Below are positions 1 to 10,064 of a stretch of 55,152 nucleotides of DNA, in pieces (the first letter of the stretch is position 1; the number at the start of each line of letters is the position of its first letter). Below the pieces are notes generated by a model. The model worked only from the letters and a program-made list of their open reading frames with translations, was not told where the DNA came from and made no database searches. The stretch lies in assembly GCA_031287715.1 (NCBI GenBank), contig JAITSN010000104.1, positions 1-55,152 on the forward strand. Reading direction: 5' to 3'. The stretch comes from Mediterranea sp. (in: CFB group bacteria) (GTDB lineage: Bacteria; Bacteroidota; Bacteroidia; Bacteroidales; Bacteroidaceae). The position numbers and the translations under genes are program-made.

Positions 1-1377
1 GCCTATAAAGGCAGGTATTTGCTGACCGTGTCTTCGCGTTGGGACGGAAGCTCGAAGTTTACCGAAGACGAACGCTGGGGGATGTTTCCGTCGGCCGCTT
101 TGGCATGGCGCATCTCCGACGAAGAGTTTATGCAACCCGCCGCCAAATGGCTGAACAGCCTCAAACTGCGGGCCAGCTTCGGCGTCACGGGTAATAATGC
201 CGGTATCGGTGCCTACGATACGCAGGCGTTGGCCAACGTGAAATACTACTATAACTTTGGTTCCGCTGTGGCCAACGGCTTTGGCTATAAGCTCACAAAC
301 GCGCTCCTTTCCTGGGAAAAGACAACCGAGCTTAACCTCGGCGTCGACTTCGGTTTCCTGAACAACCGTATCAACGGGTCTGTGGATGTATACAACAAAG
401 ATTCGAAAGACCTCCTGATGAACATGGAAACCCCGTTCGAAATGGGATCCAGTACCGGCCAGATCGTAAGCAACGTCGGCAAGGTAAACAACAGGGGTAT
501 CGAACTCCAACTCAATACGCTGAATGTACAAACGCGCGACTGGCGCTGGGAAACCCGTTTCTCTTTCGCCCGCAATATCAACAGGATCGACGAGCTTAAC
601 GACGCCAAAGAAGACCTCGTGGGCAACAAATGGTTTATCGGCCGGCCGATCGACGTGGTGTACGGCTATAAGTATTTAGGTATCTGCACCCGCGAAGAAG
701 CACAGGCCTATGCCGCCGATCCAAGCAAGAAAACCAAGTTCTACGAAGGTGAAATGAAGATCTTCGACAGGGATGGTAGCGGAACAATCGACGCCAAGGA
801 TAAGATGGTGCTGGGCCATGCCGCTCCCACATGGACGGGCAGCCTGACCTCCAACCTTTCGTATAAGAACATCGACTTCTCGGTAGGTGTCTACACCAGC
901 CAGGGCGGTATGGTCTATTCTCCATTCATGGGCGAGTTTCTCGACTACAATCAACGGGGTATGATGCGTTTGAATCTGGATTACTACATCCCCGAAGGCG
1001 TTCCGGTTTTGGCTGCCGATGGATCTGTTACCACGCAGAGCACCACCCACTATGGCAAATATCCTTTCCCCACCACTGGAAACAACGGTAAGGGAGGCGG
1101 CGCAAATTGGGTAGGCTCCAGCGAAGACTATTCGCAAAACTTTGCCGACAACTCTTATGTGAAGGTGAAGAACATCACGCTGGGATATACTTTCCCGAAG
1201 AAATGGCTGTCGAAGCTGTATGTCTCCAACCTGAGGGTGTATGCCAACCTGCTGAATCCGTTTGTGTTTACCGATTATGAAGGATTCGACCCCGAATGGG
1301 CCGGCGCCTCAGTGGGCGACGGTAGCGGCGGCGTAAGCTCGAGAACTTATCAATTTGGCGTAAACTTAACATTCTAA
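1..1377 (+). CDS. SusC-like TonB-dependent outer-membrane receptor, C-terminal part (cut by window edge)
   Basis: The reading frame is open from base 1 and gives 458 residues, so the start lies outside the window. The visible part is the C-terminal half of the beta-barrel of a RagA/SusC receptor. It has alternating aromatic strands, the motif SSRWDGSSKF seen in SusC barrels, a typical VTGNNAGIG segment, and a terminal strand ending in YQFGVNLTF with the C-terminal Phe expected of outer-membrane barrels. The paralogue at 19495-22500 shares the same pattern (RNDGSSRF, YGVTGQQN, LGLNLNF). SusC receptors import oligosaccharides with a SusD lipoprotein lid, and the SusD gene follows 9 bp downstream. 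The linked GH43-GH28 enzyme suggests a pectic substrate, which is inference. The family assignment is firm and the ligand is not. Confidence 0.93.
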   Translation, partial: AYKGRYLLTVSSRWDGSSKFTEDERWGMFPSAALAWRISDEEFMQPAAKWLNSLKLRASFGVTGNNAGIGAYDTQALANVKYYYNFGSAVANGFGYKLTNALLSWEKTTELNLGVDFGFLNNRINGSVDVYNKDSKDLLMNMETPFEMGSSTGQIVSNVGKVNNRGIELQLNTLNVQTRDWRWETRFSFARNINRIDELNDAKEDLVGNKWFIGRPIDVVYGYKYLGICTREEAQAYAADPSKKTKFYEGEMKIFDRDGSGTIDAKDKMVLGHAAPTWTGSLTSNLSYKNIDFSVGVYTSQGGMVYSPFMGEFLDYNQRGMMRLNLDYYIPEGVPVLAADGSVTTQSTTHYGKYPFPTTGNNGKGGGANWVGSSEDYSQNFADNSYVKVKNITLGYTFPKKWLSKLYVSNLRVYANLLNPFVFTDYEGFDPEWAGASVGDGSGGVSSRTYQFGVNLTF

Positions 1378-1386
1378 AAAGAAGAT

Positions 1387-3117
1387 ATGATCATGAAGAA
1401 AATAGTATATGGTATTGCAGTCTTAGCCTTGTCAACCCTGTGCGGTTGTTCGGGGTTTCTGGATCAGGACAACAGATCGAACGTTCCGAGTGAAGCCTTT
1501 TATAAAACGGCTACAGGCTTTGAGAGTCTGGCAAATGCGGCATACTCTTCGCTGCGTGAGCTATACAACATACAACCCCATTTGTTTGTAGCCGGAACGG
1601 ATCTGTATGCCGACGGAAAAAACGTAGGAGGTGTTCCGATGGGGCAATATGTCTTTACGACGGATATTGGCATTGTCGCAACGTTCTATGAAAATTGCTA
1701 TAAAGGCATCCAGCTGGCCAACAGTGTGATTGCCTATGGCGAGATAACGGAAAACACAAGCGCACGTTTGCGGTATATAGACGAAGCCCGCTTTATACGC
1801 GCCTGGTTTTACTTCCAGCTGGTGCAGCAATTCGGAGCGGTGGCGTTGAACACCCAAATGTTCAATTATGCCGAGATGAATCACGAACGTGCTGCCCTGG
1901 CCGATGTTTACCAATTCATCATTGACGAGTTTACATATCTGGCTTCCGGCGACTCCAAATTGCAGGAGCGCTCTTCTTCCGGTGTAGGTCGCGCCAATAA
2001 GCGGGCGGCTACGTTCTACCTGGCTAAAGTCTATCTGACCCGTGGCTGGCTGGACGGCAAAGACTATGAAGCGCAGATGGAGAACATCGCCCAGAGCACC
2101 GACTTCCAGAATGCGGCGAAGTATGCCGTTGAGGCTATAAACGGCGAGATCCCTTCGCTCTCCATCGAACAGGCTTTTGACTTGAATAACGAAGAGAATG
2201 CCGAAATATTCTGGAGTATCCAGTTCAGCGCGGCGACCTTGGAGGATCCGAAAGATGACGGTTCCTATCAGCAGGCGCAGTTCAACCCGTATCTCGGCGG
2301 CTCCGAGAAGCCCCGCAACAAATCGACGGAAGGAAACTTTGCGCCGTCGCTCCGTTTGCAACAACTGTATACCCGTGGAGACGCCCGCCTGGAACAAACG
2401 TTCATGCTGGAGTTCCACCAGGCCTACTTCGATTATTATTCGGCCCGGACAACTTCGCCCATCATTTATTATTATGCTCCGGCATGGGCTACGGATGCCG
2501 ACATCGACGCCTGGCTGGCCGACGATCCGAATAACCTGAAAACAGCTACCCTTATCAGCAAAACCGTTGCCGAGGGAGGCATCGCACCATCCAACGAGAA
2601 GCCGGAGAGTTATGACACCCGTCGCTCAATGGACTATGGTTGCGCTTGCATTAAGAAGTTCGACGACTATTCGGCGACGTCCATAGCCAACCGTGATAAA
2701 GGTTGCAGTACGCACGACGTTGTGGTGGCCCGCCTGGGTGAAGCCTACCTGATTGCCGCCGAAGCCTACCTGAAAACGGGCCAAACGGACAATGCCGTAC
2801 AGATGATCAACAAACTCCGCCAACGTCCGGGCACGGTCAAGACGGGTTATGAAACGGAGATGACTGTTGCCGCGGGTGATATGGATATTGATTTCATCTT
2901 AGACGAGCGCGCCCGCGAAATGGCCGGCGAATATGTGCGTTGGACCGACTTGAAGCGTACGCACAAACTTGTGGAGTATGCCGTTAACTATAACGAAGAC
3001 GGCATTCTCGAATCGAATATGAAGGGCACCGACGGCAAGTACAAAACACTCCGTCCGATACCGCAGGCGGCTATCGACCTGAACCAGGCTGCCGTTGCAC
3101 AAAACCCAGGTTATTGA
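1387..3117 (+). CDS. SusD/RagB-family glycan-binding lipoprotein
   Basis: A 576-residue SusD-type surface lipoprotein that would cap the SusC partner encoded just upstream. The N-terminus has a short charged n-region, a hydrophobic stretch and a lipobox (LSTLCGC, Cys about residue 21), followed by FLDQDNRS, close to the usual SusD start. The middle shows the SusD helical pattern (ARFIRAWFYFQLVQQFG). The C-terminus carries the family signature DFILDERAREMAGEYVRWTD and ends with PIPQAAIDLN...NPGY, typical of RagB/SusD. An in-frame ATG lies 6 bp further in and could be the real start. The gene sits in an operon with the SusC gene (9-bp gap) and the GH43-GH28 gene (31-bp gap). Confidence 0.95.
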   Translation: MIMKKIVYGIAVLALSTLCGCSGFLDQDNRSNVPSEAFYKTATGFESLANAAYSSLRELYNIQPHLFVAGTDLYADGKNVGGVPMGQYVFTTDIGIVATFYENCYKGIQLANSVIAYGEITENTSARLRYIDEARFIRAWFYFQLVQQFGAVALNTQMFNYAEMNHERAALADVYQFIIDEFTYLASGDSKLQERSSSGVGRANKRAATFYLAKVYLTRGWLDGKDYEAQMENIAQSTDFQNAAKYAVEAINGEIPSLSIEQAFDLNNEENAEIFWSIQFSAATLEDPKDDGSYQQAQFNPYLGGSEKPRNKSTEGNFAPSLRLQQLYTRGDARLEQTFMLEFHQAYFDYYSARTTSPIIYYYAPAWATDADIDAWLADDPNNLKTATLISKTVAEGGIAPSNEKPESYDTRRSMDYGCACIKKFDDYSATSIANRDKGCSTHDVVVARLGEAYLIAAEAYLKTGQTDNAVQMINKLRQRPGTVKTGYETEMTVAAGDMDIDFILDERAREMAGEYVRWTDLKRTHKLVEYAVNYNEDGILESNMKGTDGKYKTLRPIPQAAIDLNQAAVAQNPGY

Positions 3118-3148
3118 TCGAGCCGTTCATTCTTAAATCAATCTGTTG

Positions 3149-6007
3149 ATGAAGACGTTCGCCCTATTGCTCTTTTGCTTCATAAGCAACCCTGTCTTGT
3201 TTGCCCAAGGTTGCCCCGGTCGGTGGGGCGACCAGGGCAACGGGACGTATATCAATCCGATATTGAATGCCGATTATTCCGATCCGGATGTGATTCGTGT
3301 GGGCAGCAAGTACTATATGGTAGCCTCAGACTTCCACTTCATGGGCATGCAGGTGCTGGAGTCGGAAGACATGGTAAACTGGAGGCTGACCGGCCAGTTG
3401 TACGACCGGCTTGATTTCCCCGGGTGGAACGGGAACGGGCGTTATGCAGGCGGCTCGTGGGCTCCGGCCATACGCTATCACGAAGGGAAGTTCCGGGTGT
3501 TTTTCTGTACGCCCCACGAGGGGTTGTTCATGTCTACCGCCACCGATCCGGCCGGCCCGTGGAGTCCGCTGCATCTGGTGCAGGCTGTTGAGAAGTGGGA
3601 AGACCCTTGCCCCTTTTGGGATGATGACGGGAATGCCTACCTGGGGCGGAGCAAACACGGGGCGGGGCCTATCATTATCCATAGGATGAGTCCCGACGGA
3701 ACACGTTTGCTCGACGACGGCCTGACGGTGTATACCGGCCCTGTGGCCGAAGGCACCAAGCTGTTCAAGCGCGACGGCTACTACTATATGTCCATACCCG
3801 AAGGCGGGGTGGAGGTGGGCTGGCAAACCATCCTGCGGTCGAAAAGCATCTACGGCCCTTATGAAAAGAAGGTCGTATTGGAACAGGGCTGCACCACGGT
3901 CAATGGCCCGCACCAGGGAGCGATAGTCGATACGCCCGACGGGCAGTGGTTCTTCTATCATTTCCAGCATAGCGGCACGCTGGGGCGTGTGGTTCATTTG
4001 CAACCGATGCACTGGCGCGACGGCTGGCCTGTGATAGGGGTCGATCTGGATCGCAACGGCATTGGCGAGCCTGTCCATTCCTGGAAGAAACCCATTGAAA
4101 GCACGGCTGTCTTTGCTCCGCAAACGGACGATGATTTTTCTTCCCCACGCCTGTCGCCGCAATGGCAGTTCAACCACAATCCGGCAGAAGGGGCCTGGTC
4201 GCTGTCTTCGCCCGGCGGTTGTCTGACGTTGAAGGCGTTGAAGTCTCCGTCTTTCCGGCTGGCAAGAAACACGCTGACGCAAAAGATGATGGGCTACGTG
4301 AGCCAGGCAACGGTTGCCGTCGATTGCCCGGATATGGCCAACGGGCAGCGCAGCGGATTAGTCTGCATGGGGAAAGAGAACCGCATGTGCGGCGTGAAAA
4401 TGGAAGAAGGGCAGAGAACCCTGTATGTCTCCGACGATACGACGGAACAGGTCGTGGCTTCCATCCCTGCCGGCCCGGTCTACCTGCGTGTTTCGATTGA
4501 TGTGCCGCGGCAGCATATGCAGTTCCTGTACAGTGTGGACAACATCACCTTTACGCCTTGCGGCGATCCGTTCTTTATCCGTTTCGGCTTCTGGAAAGGT
4601 GCGCGCGTGGGGCTTTATTGCTACAACAGCCAAAAGGATGCGGGCGAAGCGTCTTTCTTGCAGTTCGCCTACGGGCACGACGGCCCGCGGGCGGCCGCGG
4701 CCAATGAGATGGAGCAAATCGTTGCCGGCATCGCCCGGACGTCTTTTCCCGACAGGGAGATACGCCTGGCGTGTCCCGACGCCGGACACGAAACCCTGTC
4801 GCGCCGGCTGCTGCAACAGGCCATAGACTCCTGCTCCCTCGCGGGCGGCGGCCGTGTGACGGTGGGGAAGGGAACGTATCCGTTGAATGGCAATATCATC
4901 CTTAAAAGCAATGTCAATCTGCACTTGGAAGAAGGCGCGTGCCTGCTGTTCAGCGGAAAGCCCGACGACTTCCTGCCCGTTGTCCCGACCCGCTGGGAAG
5001 GCACCGAACTCTACGGCCATTCGCCCATGATCTATGCCTACCATGCCGATAACATCGCCATTACCGGCAAGGGCACCATCGACGCGCAGGGCGGGCTGGC
5101 GTTTGCCGCATGGGCTGCGGAAGAAGCGCCCGACCGCGACCGCCTGCGCGAAATGGGCGGGAAGCTCACCCCCGTCCACGAAAGGATATTCGGCAAAGGC
5201 ACCGTTCTGCGCCCGTCTTGTATTCAGCCGCTGGGTTGCTCGCGTGTGCTGATCGAAGGGATCACGGTTAAAAACTCCCCGTTCTGGACCATCCACCCGC
5301 TGTACTGCGACAATGTAATTGTGCGCGGCGTGACCATCGACAGCCACTATCCGAACAACGACGGCTGCGACCCCGAATCGACCTCCAATGTGCTGATAGA
5401 AAACTGCATATTCCGTACGGGCGACGATGCCATCGCCATCAAAGCCGGCCGCGACGCCGACGGACGGGCCATCGGGCGCGCCTCGCGGAATATCGTCATA
5501 CGCCATTGCCTGTTTGAGTCGGAGTGCAACGGGTTGTGCATCGGCAGCGAAATGTCCGGCGGCGTAGAAAACGTCTACATGGAGCACATCCGGATCGGCA
5601 CGGTGAAGAACGCCATCTACTTTAAATCGAACCGCGACAGGGGAGGTTACATCCGCAACATACAGGTCAACCACATCTTTGTTGAGCGATCCAAAGGGGC
5701 CATCCTCCGCTTCGAGGCCAACTACTTCGGCTACCGCGGAGGCAACCACGCCGCGCAGTACGAGCAGTTCAAGATCCGCAACGTAAGGGCAAACCTTTCC
5801 GACAACTACGCCGTTTTCATGGATGGCTACGAAGAAAAGCCCATAAAAGACATCCTGATAGAAGGCTTCCACGTGAAGCAAGCCGCCCACCCCTTCTACT
5901 TGAAGTCCACCCGGAATATCCTGCTGAAAAACGTCTCGGTAAACGGCAAGCCGCTGCCCGCCCATCCCGAAGAACACAAAGAGCGCGTGACGCTGGACGT
6001 ATACTGA
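3149..6007 (+). CDS. Secreted GH43-GH28 fusion enzyme (pectin side chain plus polygalacturonase-type modules)
   Basis: A 952-residue two-module enzyme. ATG 3149 is preferred to the overlapping TTG at 3146 because it begins a clean signal peptide (MKTFALLLFCFISNPVLFAQ). Residues about 25-330 form a GH43 five-bladed propeller with all three acidic residues visible: D45 in SDPDV, D152 in EDPCPFWDDDG and E201 in AEGTKLF. Residues about 335-530 look like the beta-sandwich that often follows GH43. Residues about 550-950 are a GH28 parallel beta-helix with D738 (NNDGCDPES) and D759/D760 (TGDDAIAIKAG). The usual GHG histidine position reads ECNG, with N794 where His is expected, and is followed by the family-typical IGSEMSGGVENV. 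The predicted role is removing arabinose, xylose or galactose decorations and trimming galacturonan outside the cell or in the periplasm. Whether the GH28 half is active is uncertain. Confidence 0.9.
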   Translation: MKTFALLLFCFISNPVLFAQGCPGRWGDQGNGTYINPILNADYSDPDVIRVGSKYYMVASDFHFMGMQVLESEDMVNWRLTGQLYDRLDFPGWNGNGRYAGGSWAPAIRYHEGKFRVFFCTPHEGLFMSTATDPAGPWSPLHLVQAVEKWEDPCPFWDDDGNAYLGRSKHGAGPIIIHRMSPDGTRLLDDGLTVYTGPVAEGTKLFKRDGYYYMSIPEGGVEVGWQTILRSKSIYGPYEKKVVLEQGCTTVNGPHQGAIVDTPDGQWFFYHFQHSGTLGRVVHLQPMHWRDGWPVIGVDLDRNGIGEPVHSWKKPIESTAVFAPQTDDDFSSPRLSPQWQFNHNPAEGAWSLSSPGGCLTLKALKSPSFRLARNTLTQKMMGYVSQATVAVDCPDMANGQRSGLVCMGKENRMCGVKMEEGQRTLYVSDDTTEQVVASIPAGPVYLRVSIDVPRQHMQFLYSVDNITFTPCGDPFFIRFGFWKGARVGLYCYNSQKDAGEASFLQFAYGHDGPRAAAANEMEQIVAGIARTSFPDREIRLACPDAGHETLSRRLLQQAIDSCSLAGGGRVTVGKGTYPLNGNIILKSNVNLHLEEGACLLFSGKPDDFLPVVPTRWEGTELYGHSPMIYAYHADNIAITGKGTIDAQGGLAFAAWAAEEAPDRDRLREMGGKLTPVHERIFGKGTVLRPSCIQPLGCSRVLIEGITVKNSPFWTIHPLYCDNVIVRGVTIDSHYPNNDGCDPESTSNVLIENCIFRTGDDAIAIKAGRDADGRAIGRASRNIVIRHCLFESECNGLCIGSEMSGGVENVYMEHIRIGTVKNAIYFKSNRDRGGYIRNIQVNHIFVERSKGAILRFEANYFGYRGGNHAAQYEQFKIRNVRANLSDNYAVFMDGYEEKPIKDILIEGFHVKQAAHPFYLKSTRNILLKNVSVNGKPLPAHPEEHKERVTLDVY

Positions 6008-6034
6008 TACACTGATACCTTTTTCCCGAACACC

Positions 6035-6074
6035 AAGGGGCTATTCCACATCAAGAAGGAATAGCCCCTTTTGT
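6035..6074 (+). terminator. Intrinsic terminator after GH43-GH28 gene
   Basis: A perfect 13-bp inverted repeat, AAGGGGCTATTCC at 6035-6047 and its complement at 6058-6070, encloses a 10-nt loop and runs into a short T tract. It lies 27 bp after the stop codon and separates the pectin-type locus from pepT. Confidence 0.85.
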
Positions 6075-6130
6075 TATTCCGCACCCTTTCCATATCTTTA
6101 TCCCCTCATTTTTTTAACACGCTATACATA

Positions 6131-7360
6131 ATGGACGTAACGAAACGTTTCCTGAAATACATCGGCTTCAACACCACGTCCGACGAAAATACGGGGCTAA
6201 CACCCAGCACCCCCGGACAAATGGAGTTCGCCAAGTATCTTAAAATCGAACTCGAAGCCCTGAAGCTGGAAGACATTACATTAGACAACAACGGCTACCT
6301 CTTTGCCACCCTTCCGGCAAACACCGGCAAGCACGTGCCGGTAATCGGATTCATCGCCCATATGGACACAAGCCCCGACATGAGTGGGCGGCACGTGAAC
6401 CCGCGTATCATAAGGAACTACGACGGCACGGACATCCTGCTTTCTTCCCAGGAAGGCATCGTTCTGTCGCCCGACCGCTTCCCTGAACTGCTGGAACACA
6501 AAGGGGAAGATTTGATCGTGACCGACGGAACAACGTTGCTCGGTGCGGACGACAAAGCCGGCATCGCCGAAATCATATCCGCCGTAGCCTACTTGCAACA
6601 GCACCCCGAAATCAAGCACGGCAAGATACGCATCGGCTTCAATCCCGACGAAGAGATCGGCTTGGGCGCAAGTAAGTTTGATGTTGAAAAGTTTGGCTGC
6701 GAATGGGCCTACACCGCCGACGGCTGCGAAGTGGGCGAACTGGAATACGAAAACTTCAATGCGGCCGCGGCCAGGATAACCTTCAACGGGCAGAACGTGC
6801 ACCCCGGCTGCGCCAAAGGAAAGATGGTCAATTCGATGCTGCTGGCCAACCGCTTCATCTCGTCGCTGCCGGCGCACGAAACGCCCGAACACACCGAAGG
6901 ATATGAAGGATTCTACCACCTGACGGGAATCACCGGCGATGTGGAAAAAACAATCCTTAACTATATCATCCGCGACCACGACTGCGAAGCGTTCGGGATG
7001 CGCAAGCGGGAAATCGAACGGATAGCAAGGCAAATGAATGTGGAATTGGCCGGCTCGCCGGTATCGGTAGAAATAAAAGACCAGTACCGCAACATGTGCG
7101 AGAAGATCCGGCCCGTAATGCATGTGGTTGACGTGGCTTTTGCCGCAATGGAGGCCGCAGGCGTGAAACCAAACATAAAACCCATCCGCGGAGGAACCGA
7201 CGGAGCGCAACTTTCGTTCAAGGGGCTTCCCTGCCCGAATATCTTTACCGGCGGACTGAACGCCCACGGACGGTACGAGTTTATACCCGTGCAAAGCATG
7301 GAAAAAGCCGTGCGGGTCATCGTAAAGATTGTCGAATTTGTGGCATACAACGAATATTAA
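6131..7360 (+). CDS. pepT: Peptidase T (tripeptide aminopeptidase, M20B)
   Basis: A 409-residue cytoplasmic zinc aminopeptidase that removes the N-terminal residue from tripeptides. The start is ATG 6131 ([19 protein letters not shown]), the canonical PepT N-terminus; upstream extension would cross the AT-rich leader. Metal-site motifs are present in family order: [11 protein letters not shown] (His/Asp), LLGADDKAG (bridging Asp), PDEEIGLGA (catalytic Glu-Glu), and near the end [12 protein letters not shown] with [13 protein letters not shown]. Length matches the usual ~405-410 residues. It is flanked upstream by a terminator and downstream, after 24 bp, by gcvT. Confidence 0.97.
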   Translation: MDVTKRFLKYIGFNTTSDENTGLTPSTPGQMEFAKYLKIELEALKLEDITLDNNGYLFATLPANTGKHVPVIGFIAHMDTSPDMSGRHVNPRIIRNYDGTDILLSSQEGIVLSPDRFPELLEHKGEDLIVTDGTTLLGADDKAGIAEIISAVAYLQQHPEIKHGKIRIGFNPDEEIGLGASKFDVEKFGCEWAYTADGCEVGELEYENFNAAAARITFNGQNVHPGCAKGKMVNSMLLANRFISSLPAHETPEHTEGYEGFYHLTGITGDVEKTILNYIIRDHDCEAFGMRKREIERIARQMNVELAGSPVSVEIKDQYRNMCEKIRPVMHVVDVAFAAMEAAGVKPNIKPIRGGTDGAQLSFKGLPCPNIFTGGLNAHGRYEFIPVQSMEKAVRVIVKIVEFVAYNEY

Positions 7361-7384
7361 TCATACAATACCAATTATATAACA

Positions 7385-8491
7385 ATGAGTGACAATACAA
7401 CCGGGGTGAAATTCACCCCATTTACAGAAAAGCATATAGCCCTGGGGGCTAAGATGCACGAGTTTGCCGGATACAATATGCCGATTGAGTATTCCGGAAT
7501 TATCGATGAGCACTTGACCGTGTGCCATGCAGTTGGCCTCTTCGACGTTTCACACATGGGCGAGTTTTGGATCAAAGGCCCCCATGCGCTGAGCCTCCTG
7601 CAACGGATCACCTCCAACAACGCGGCCGTATTAACCCCCGGCAAGATACAGTACACCTGCTTCCCCAACGAAGAAGGCGGCATTGTGGACGACCTCCTGA
7701 TCTACTGCTATGAGCCGGAGAAATACCTGCTGGTGGTCAATGCCTCAAACATTCAAAAAGACTGGGACTGGTGCGTGAAACACAACACGGCCGGAGCCGA
7801 AATGGAAAACGCATCCGACCGCACGGCGCAGCTTGCCGTACAAGGCCCGAAAGCCGCACAACTCTTGCAGGAGCTGACCGCGACAGACCTCTCCGCCATT
7901 CCATACTACACTTTCAAAACGGGCGAAATGGCAGGCGTGAAAGACGTCATCATCTCCAACACCGGCTACACCGGAGCGGGAGGATTCGAACTGTATTTCT
8001 ATCCGGAATATGCAACAAAGATATGGGACGCCATCGTTGAAGCGGGAGTCAAATACGGTATTAAGCCCGTAGGACTTGGCGCCCGCGACACGCTCCGCCT
8101 CGAAATGGGATTCTGTCTGTACGGCAACGATCTGGATGACACCACTTCGCCCATCGAAGCAGGCTTGGGGTGGATCACAAAGTTCGTCGACGGAAAGGAT
8201 TTCATCAACCGCCCGGCAATAGAGAAGCAGAAGAATGAAGGAACCCTCCGCCGACTTGTTGGATTCGAGATGATCGACCGCGGCATCCCCAGACAAGGTT
8301 ATATAATAGTTGACGGCAACGGCGAACAGGTCGGAACAGTTACTTCGGGAACCATGTCGCCGACGCGTAAGGTCGGCATCGGCATGGGATACGTAAAGCC
8401 CGCATACGCCGCGCCCGGAACGGAACTGTACATCGACGTCCGCGGACGCCGACAGAAAGCAAAAATAGTCAAACCCCCATTCAGAAAATAG
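7385..8491 (+). CDS. gcvT: Aminomethyltransferase (glycine cleavage system T protein)
   Basis: A 368-residue GcvT. It transfers the aminomethyl carbon from the lipoylated H protein to tetrahydrofolate, releasing ammonia, in the cytoplasmic glycine cleavage complex. Family motifs are clear: [21 protein letters not shown] near the N-terminus, [11 protein letters not shown] (folate site), [44 protein letters not shown], and a C-terminal [11 protein letters not shown]. Length is normal for the family. The other glycine-cleavage genes are not in the window. It lies 24 bp after pepT and is closed by a strong terminator. Confidence 0.97.
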   Translation: MSDNTTGVKFTPFTEKHIALGAKMHEFAGYNMPIEYSGIIDEHLTVCHAVGLFDVSHMGEFWIKGPHALSLLQRITSNNAAVLTPGKIQYTCFPNEEGGIVDDLLIYCYEPEKYLLVVNASNIQKDWDWCVKHNTAGAEMENASDRTAQLAVQGPKAAQLLQELTATDLSAIPYYTFKTGEMAGVKDVIISNTGYTGAGGFELYFYPEYATKIWDAIVEAGVKYGIKPVGLGARDTLRLEMGFCLYGNDLDDTTSPIEAGLGWITKFVDGKDFINRPAIEKQKNEGTLRRLVGFEMIDRGIPRQGYIIVDGNGEQVGTVTSGTMSPTRKVGIGMGYVKPAYAAPGTELYIDVRGRRQKAKIVKPPFRK

Positions 8492-8510
8492 CAACAGCGT
8501 AAATATTAAA

Positions 8511-8565
8511 ACAGAACCGGCTGCTGGTCTTGCTTTAGCAAGACCAGCAGCCGGTTCTGTTTTTG
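8511..8565 (+). terminator. Very strong intrinsic terminator after gcvT
   Basis: A perfect 23-bp inverted repeat (8511-8533 and 8538-8560, stem beginning ACAGAACCGGCTGC) closes on a TTTA loop and is followed by a T run. It sits 19 bp after the gcvT stop codon. Confidence 0.92.
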
Positions 8566-8570
8566 GGCTT

Positions 8571-8650
8571 ATTTACATTTACTCATCTACCATTTACAAC
8601 ACGACTCATTTACCATTTATCATTTACTATTTACAATTTAATACCATTTG
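8571..8650. repeat. Degenerate CATTTAC heptamer-type repeat
   Basis: AT-rich stretch made of variations on CATTTAC/CCATTTA, for example CATTTACCATTTATCATTTA. The same motif family recurs at 37177-37315, 39480-39515 and 42649-42810. No coding signal is convincing here. Confidence 0.6.
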
Positions 8651-8860
8651 CTCATTACAACTTGGCATTTGGTATTTTTTATCTGCCATTTGCTCATTAC
8701 AATTTATCATTTAGCACTTTTTATTTGCCACTTACTCATTACAACTTGGCATTTAGTATTTTTTATTTGCCACTTACCCATTACAACTTGGTATTTGGCA
8801 TTTTTTATTTGCCATTCGCTCTTTAGCATTTGCCATTTGGCATTTTTTATTTGTCTATTT
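8651..8860. repeat. 42-bp tandem repeat, five copies
   Basis: Five consecutive diverged copies of a 42-bp unit start at 8651, 8693, 8735, 8777 and 8819. Each contains CTCATTACAACTTGGCATTT followed by a T-rich half (ATTTTTTAT-TGCCA). The array abuts the stop codon of the minus-strand acyltransferase gene at 8859-8861. The plus-strand frame through it is open because 42 is a multiple of 3, but its translation is a hydrophobic repeat without a ribosome site, so I regard it as non-coding. Confidence 0.8.
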
Positions 8861-10064
8861 ACTGTTTGCGCTTCAGGAATCGGTTTGCTAAGAAACGCCG
8901 TAGCGGTATATCATAGAGCTTTAAACAAATATAGGCTAAAAGAATACTTCCTACAACAACTGCAATTGCACCGGGCAACGACTCGCTGAAGGTGAGGTTG
9001 CCGTTTTTCACCCACGCATAATATAAATAGATAAAAGGATAGTGCACCATGTATAGTGGATAAGAAATATCACCGAGGAATGTACATATCCGGCCAGTAA
9101 GCCCGACTGCCTCTTTTCCCGAAGACACTCCAAAGCAGATGATCAACGGGAAGAACACAACGCAACACGCCGTTTCGTATATCCCATTCATCCACAAATG
9201 AGCGGCACCGCCGATGCGGGGAACGGACAAAAGGGCGACAACAGACAGGCTGCATATCCAAAAAGTTCTTTTTGCGCTGATCGGCTTAAAGATGCGGGCG
9301 ACGGCAGATAGATTATACCTCTGGGAAGACCCATTCGCACTGATCGATTTAAAAATACGGGCGATGAGCAAGCCGGCAGAGAAAGAAAATAACAGCCGAA
9401 GGATTCCACCGGTAAACTCCATCCCTGTCAGTGCAAACCCGACACAGATATCGCCGTGTGGCCCTGCTATTGCAAATGTCGCCAAGCCGCATCCGGCCAT
9501 AAACACGATTCCGGCAAGCACCTTAGTAGAGAGCCGGCGAATAAAGAGGATATAGAGCAAGTTGCCGATATACTCAAAAAATAAAGACCAGCTTGGCCCA
9601 TTCAGTGGAAACATTTCTCCCAGACCCCGCACCTCGGCGCTTGGCGTAGCAGGAAGCAATAATGCGCTGAGGGCTGTGGCGACAAGCAACGTTGTAACTG
9701 TCACCATCGATACATCTACCCATTCGGCGCAATCCTGGAAGTAGAACAGGGCCGCCCCGATGACAGCCCCCATTACTACCATCGGATGCAGGCGAATCAT
9801 TCGGCGCTTGATGAAGTCTATTACCGTCATCGTTTTCCGGCGATCGTCATAAGCATAGCCCATAACAAAGCCCGACAGGATGAAAAAAAGATCGACAGCT
9901 AAGTAACCATGATTGATCCCGTAGTCCAGATGACTTGTGGCAAAGGCTTCGGATATATGGAAGCAGAGTACGACTACCGCCGCAACCCCGCGTAATCCGT
10001 CCAAGATGCTATAATGCGGTTTGGTATCGACAAACTGCGTTGAGCGTGCTATTTTTATTTCCAT
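8859..10064 (-). CDS. Acyltransferase 3 (OafA/YrhL-type) integral membrane protein
   Basis: A 401-residue multi-pass membrane O-acyltransferase. The start is placed at 10064, where the ATG overlaps the stop of the upstream GNAT gene (TAATG). That gives MEIKIARSTQ and avoids an unlikely longer N-terminus inside that gene. Signature segments are LDGLRGVAAVVVLCFHISEA with the conserved Arg and His, GYLAVDLFFILSGFVMGYAY, and a late YPLYMVHYPFIYLYY. About ten hydrophobic segments are visible. The C-terminus is basic (NRFLKRKQ). Enzymes of this family acetylate or otherwise acylate polysaccharides or lipids; the substrate is unknown here. Probably co-transcribed with the GNAT gene. Confidence 0.9.
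   Translation of the reverse strand: MEIKIARSTQFVDTKPHYSILDGLRGVAAVVVLCFHISEAFATSHLDYGINHGYLAVDLFFILSGFVMGYAYDDRRKTMTVIDFIKRRMIRLHPMVVMGAVIGAALFYFQDCAEWVDVSMVTVTTLLVATALSALLLPATPSAEVRGLGEMFPLNGPSWSLFFEYIGNLLYILFIRRLSTKVLAGIVFMAGCGLATFAIAGPHGDICVGFALTGMEFTGGILRLLFSFSAGLLIARIFKSISANGSSQRYNLSAVARIFKPISAKRTFWICSLSVVALLSVPRIGGAAHLWMNGIYETACCVVFFPLIICFGVSSGKEAVGLTGRICTFLGDISYPLYMVHYPFIYLYYAWVKNGNLTFSESLPGAIAVVVGSILLAYICLKLYDIPLRRFLANRFLKRKQ

Noticed and set aside
6281..7294. Long antisense open frames opposite pepT, GH43-GH28 and other GC-rich genes
   Set aside because: They mirror the codon bias of well-identified genes on the other strand and show no family motifs.
8563..8989. Plus-strand hydrophobic repeat peptide across the 42-bp array
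   Set aside because: The translation follows only from the repeat, has no signal or homology, and runs into the antisense of the acyltransferase gene.
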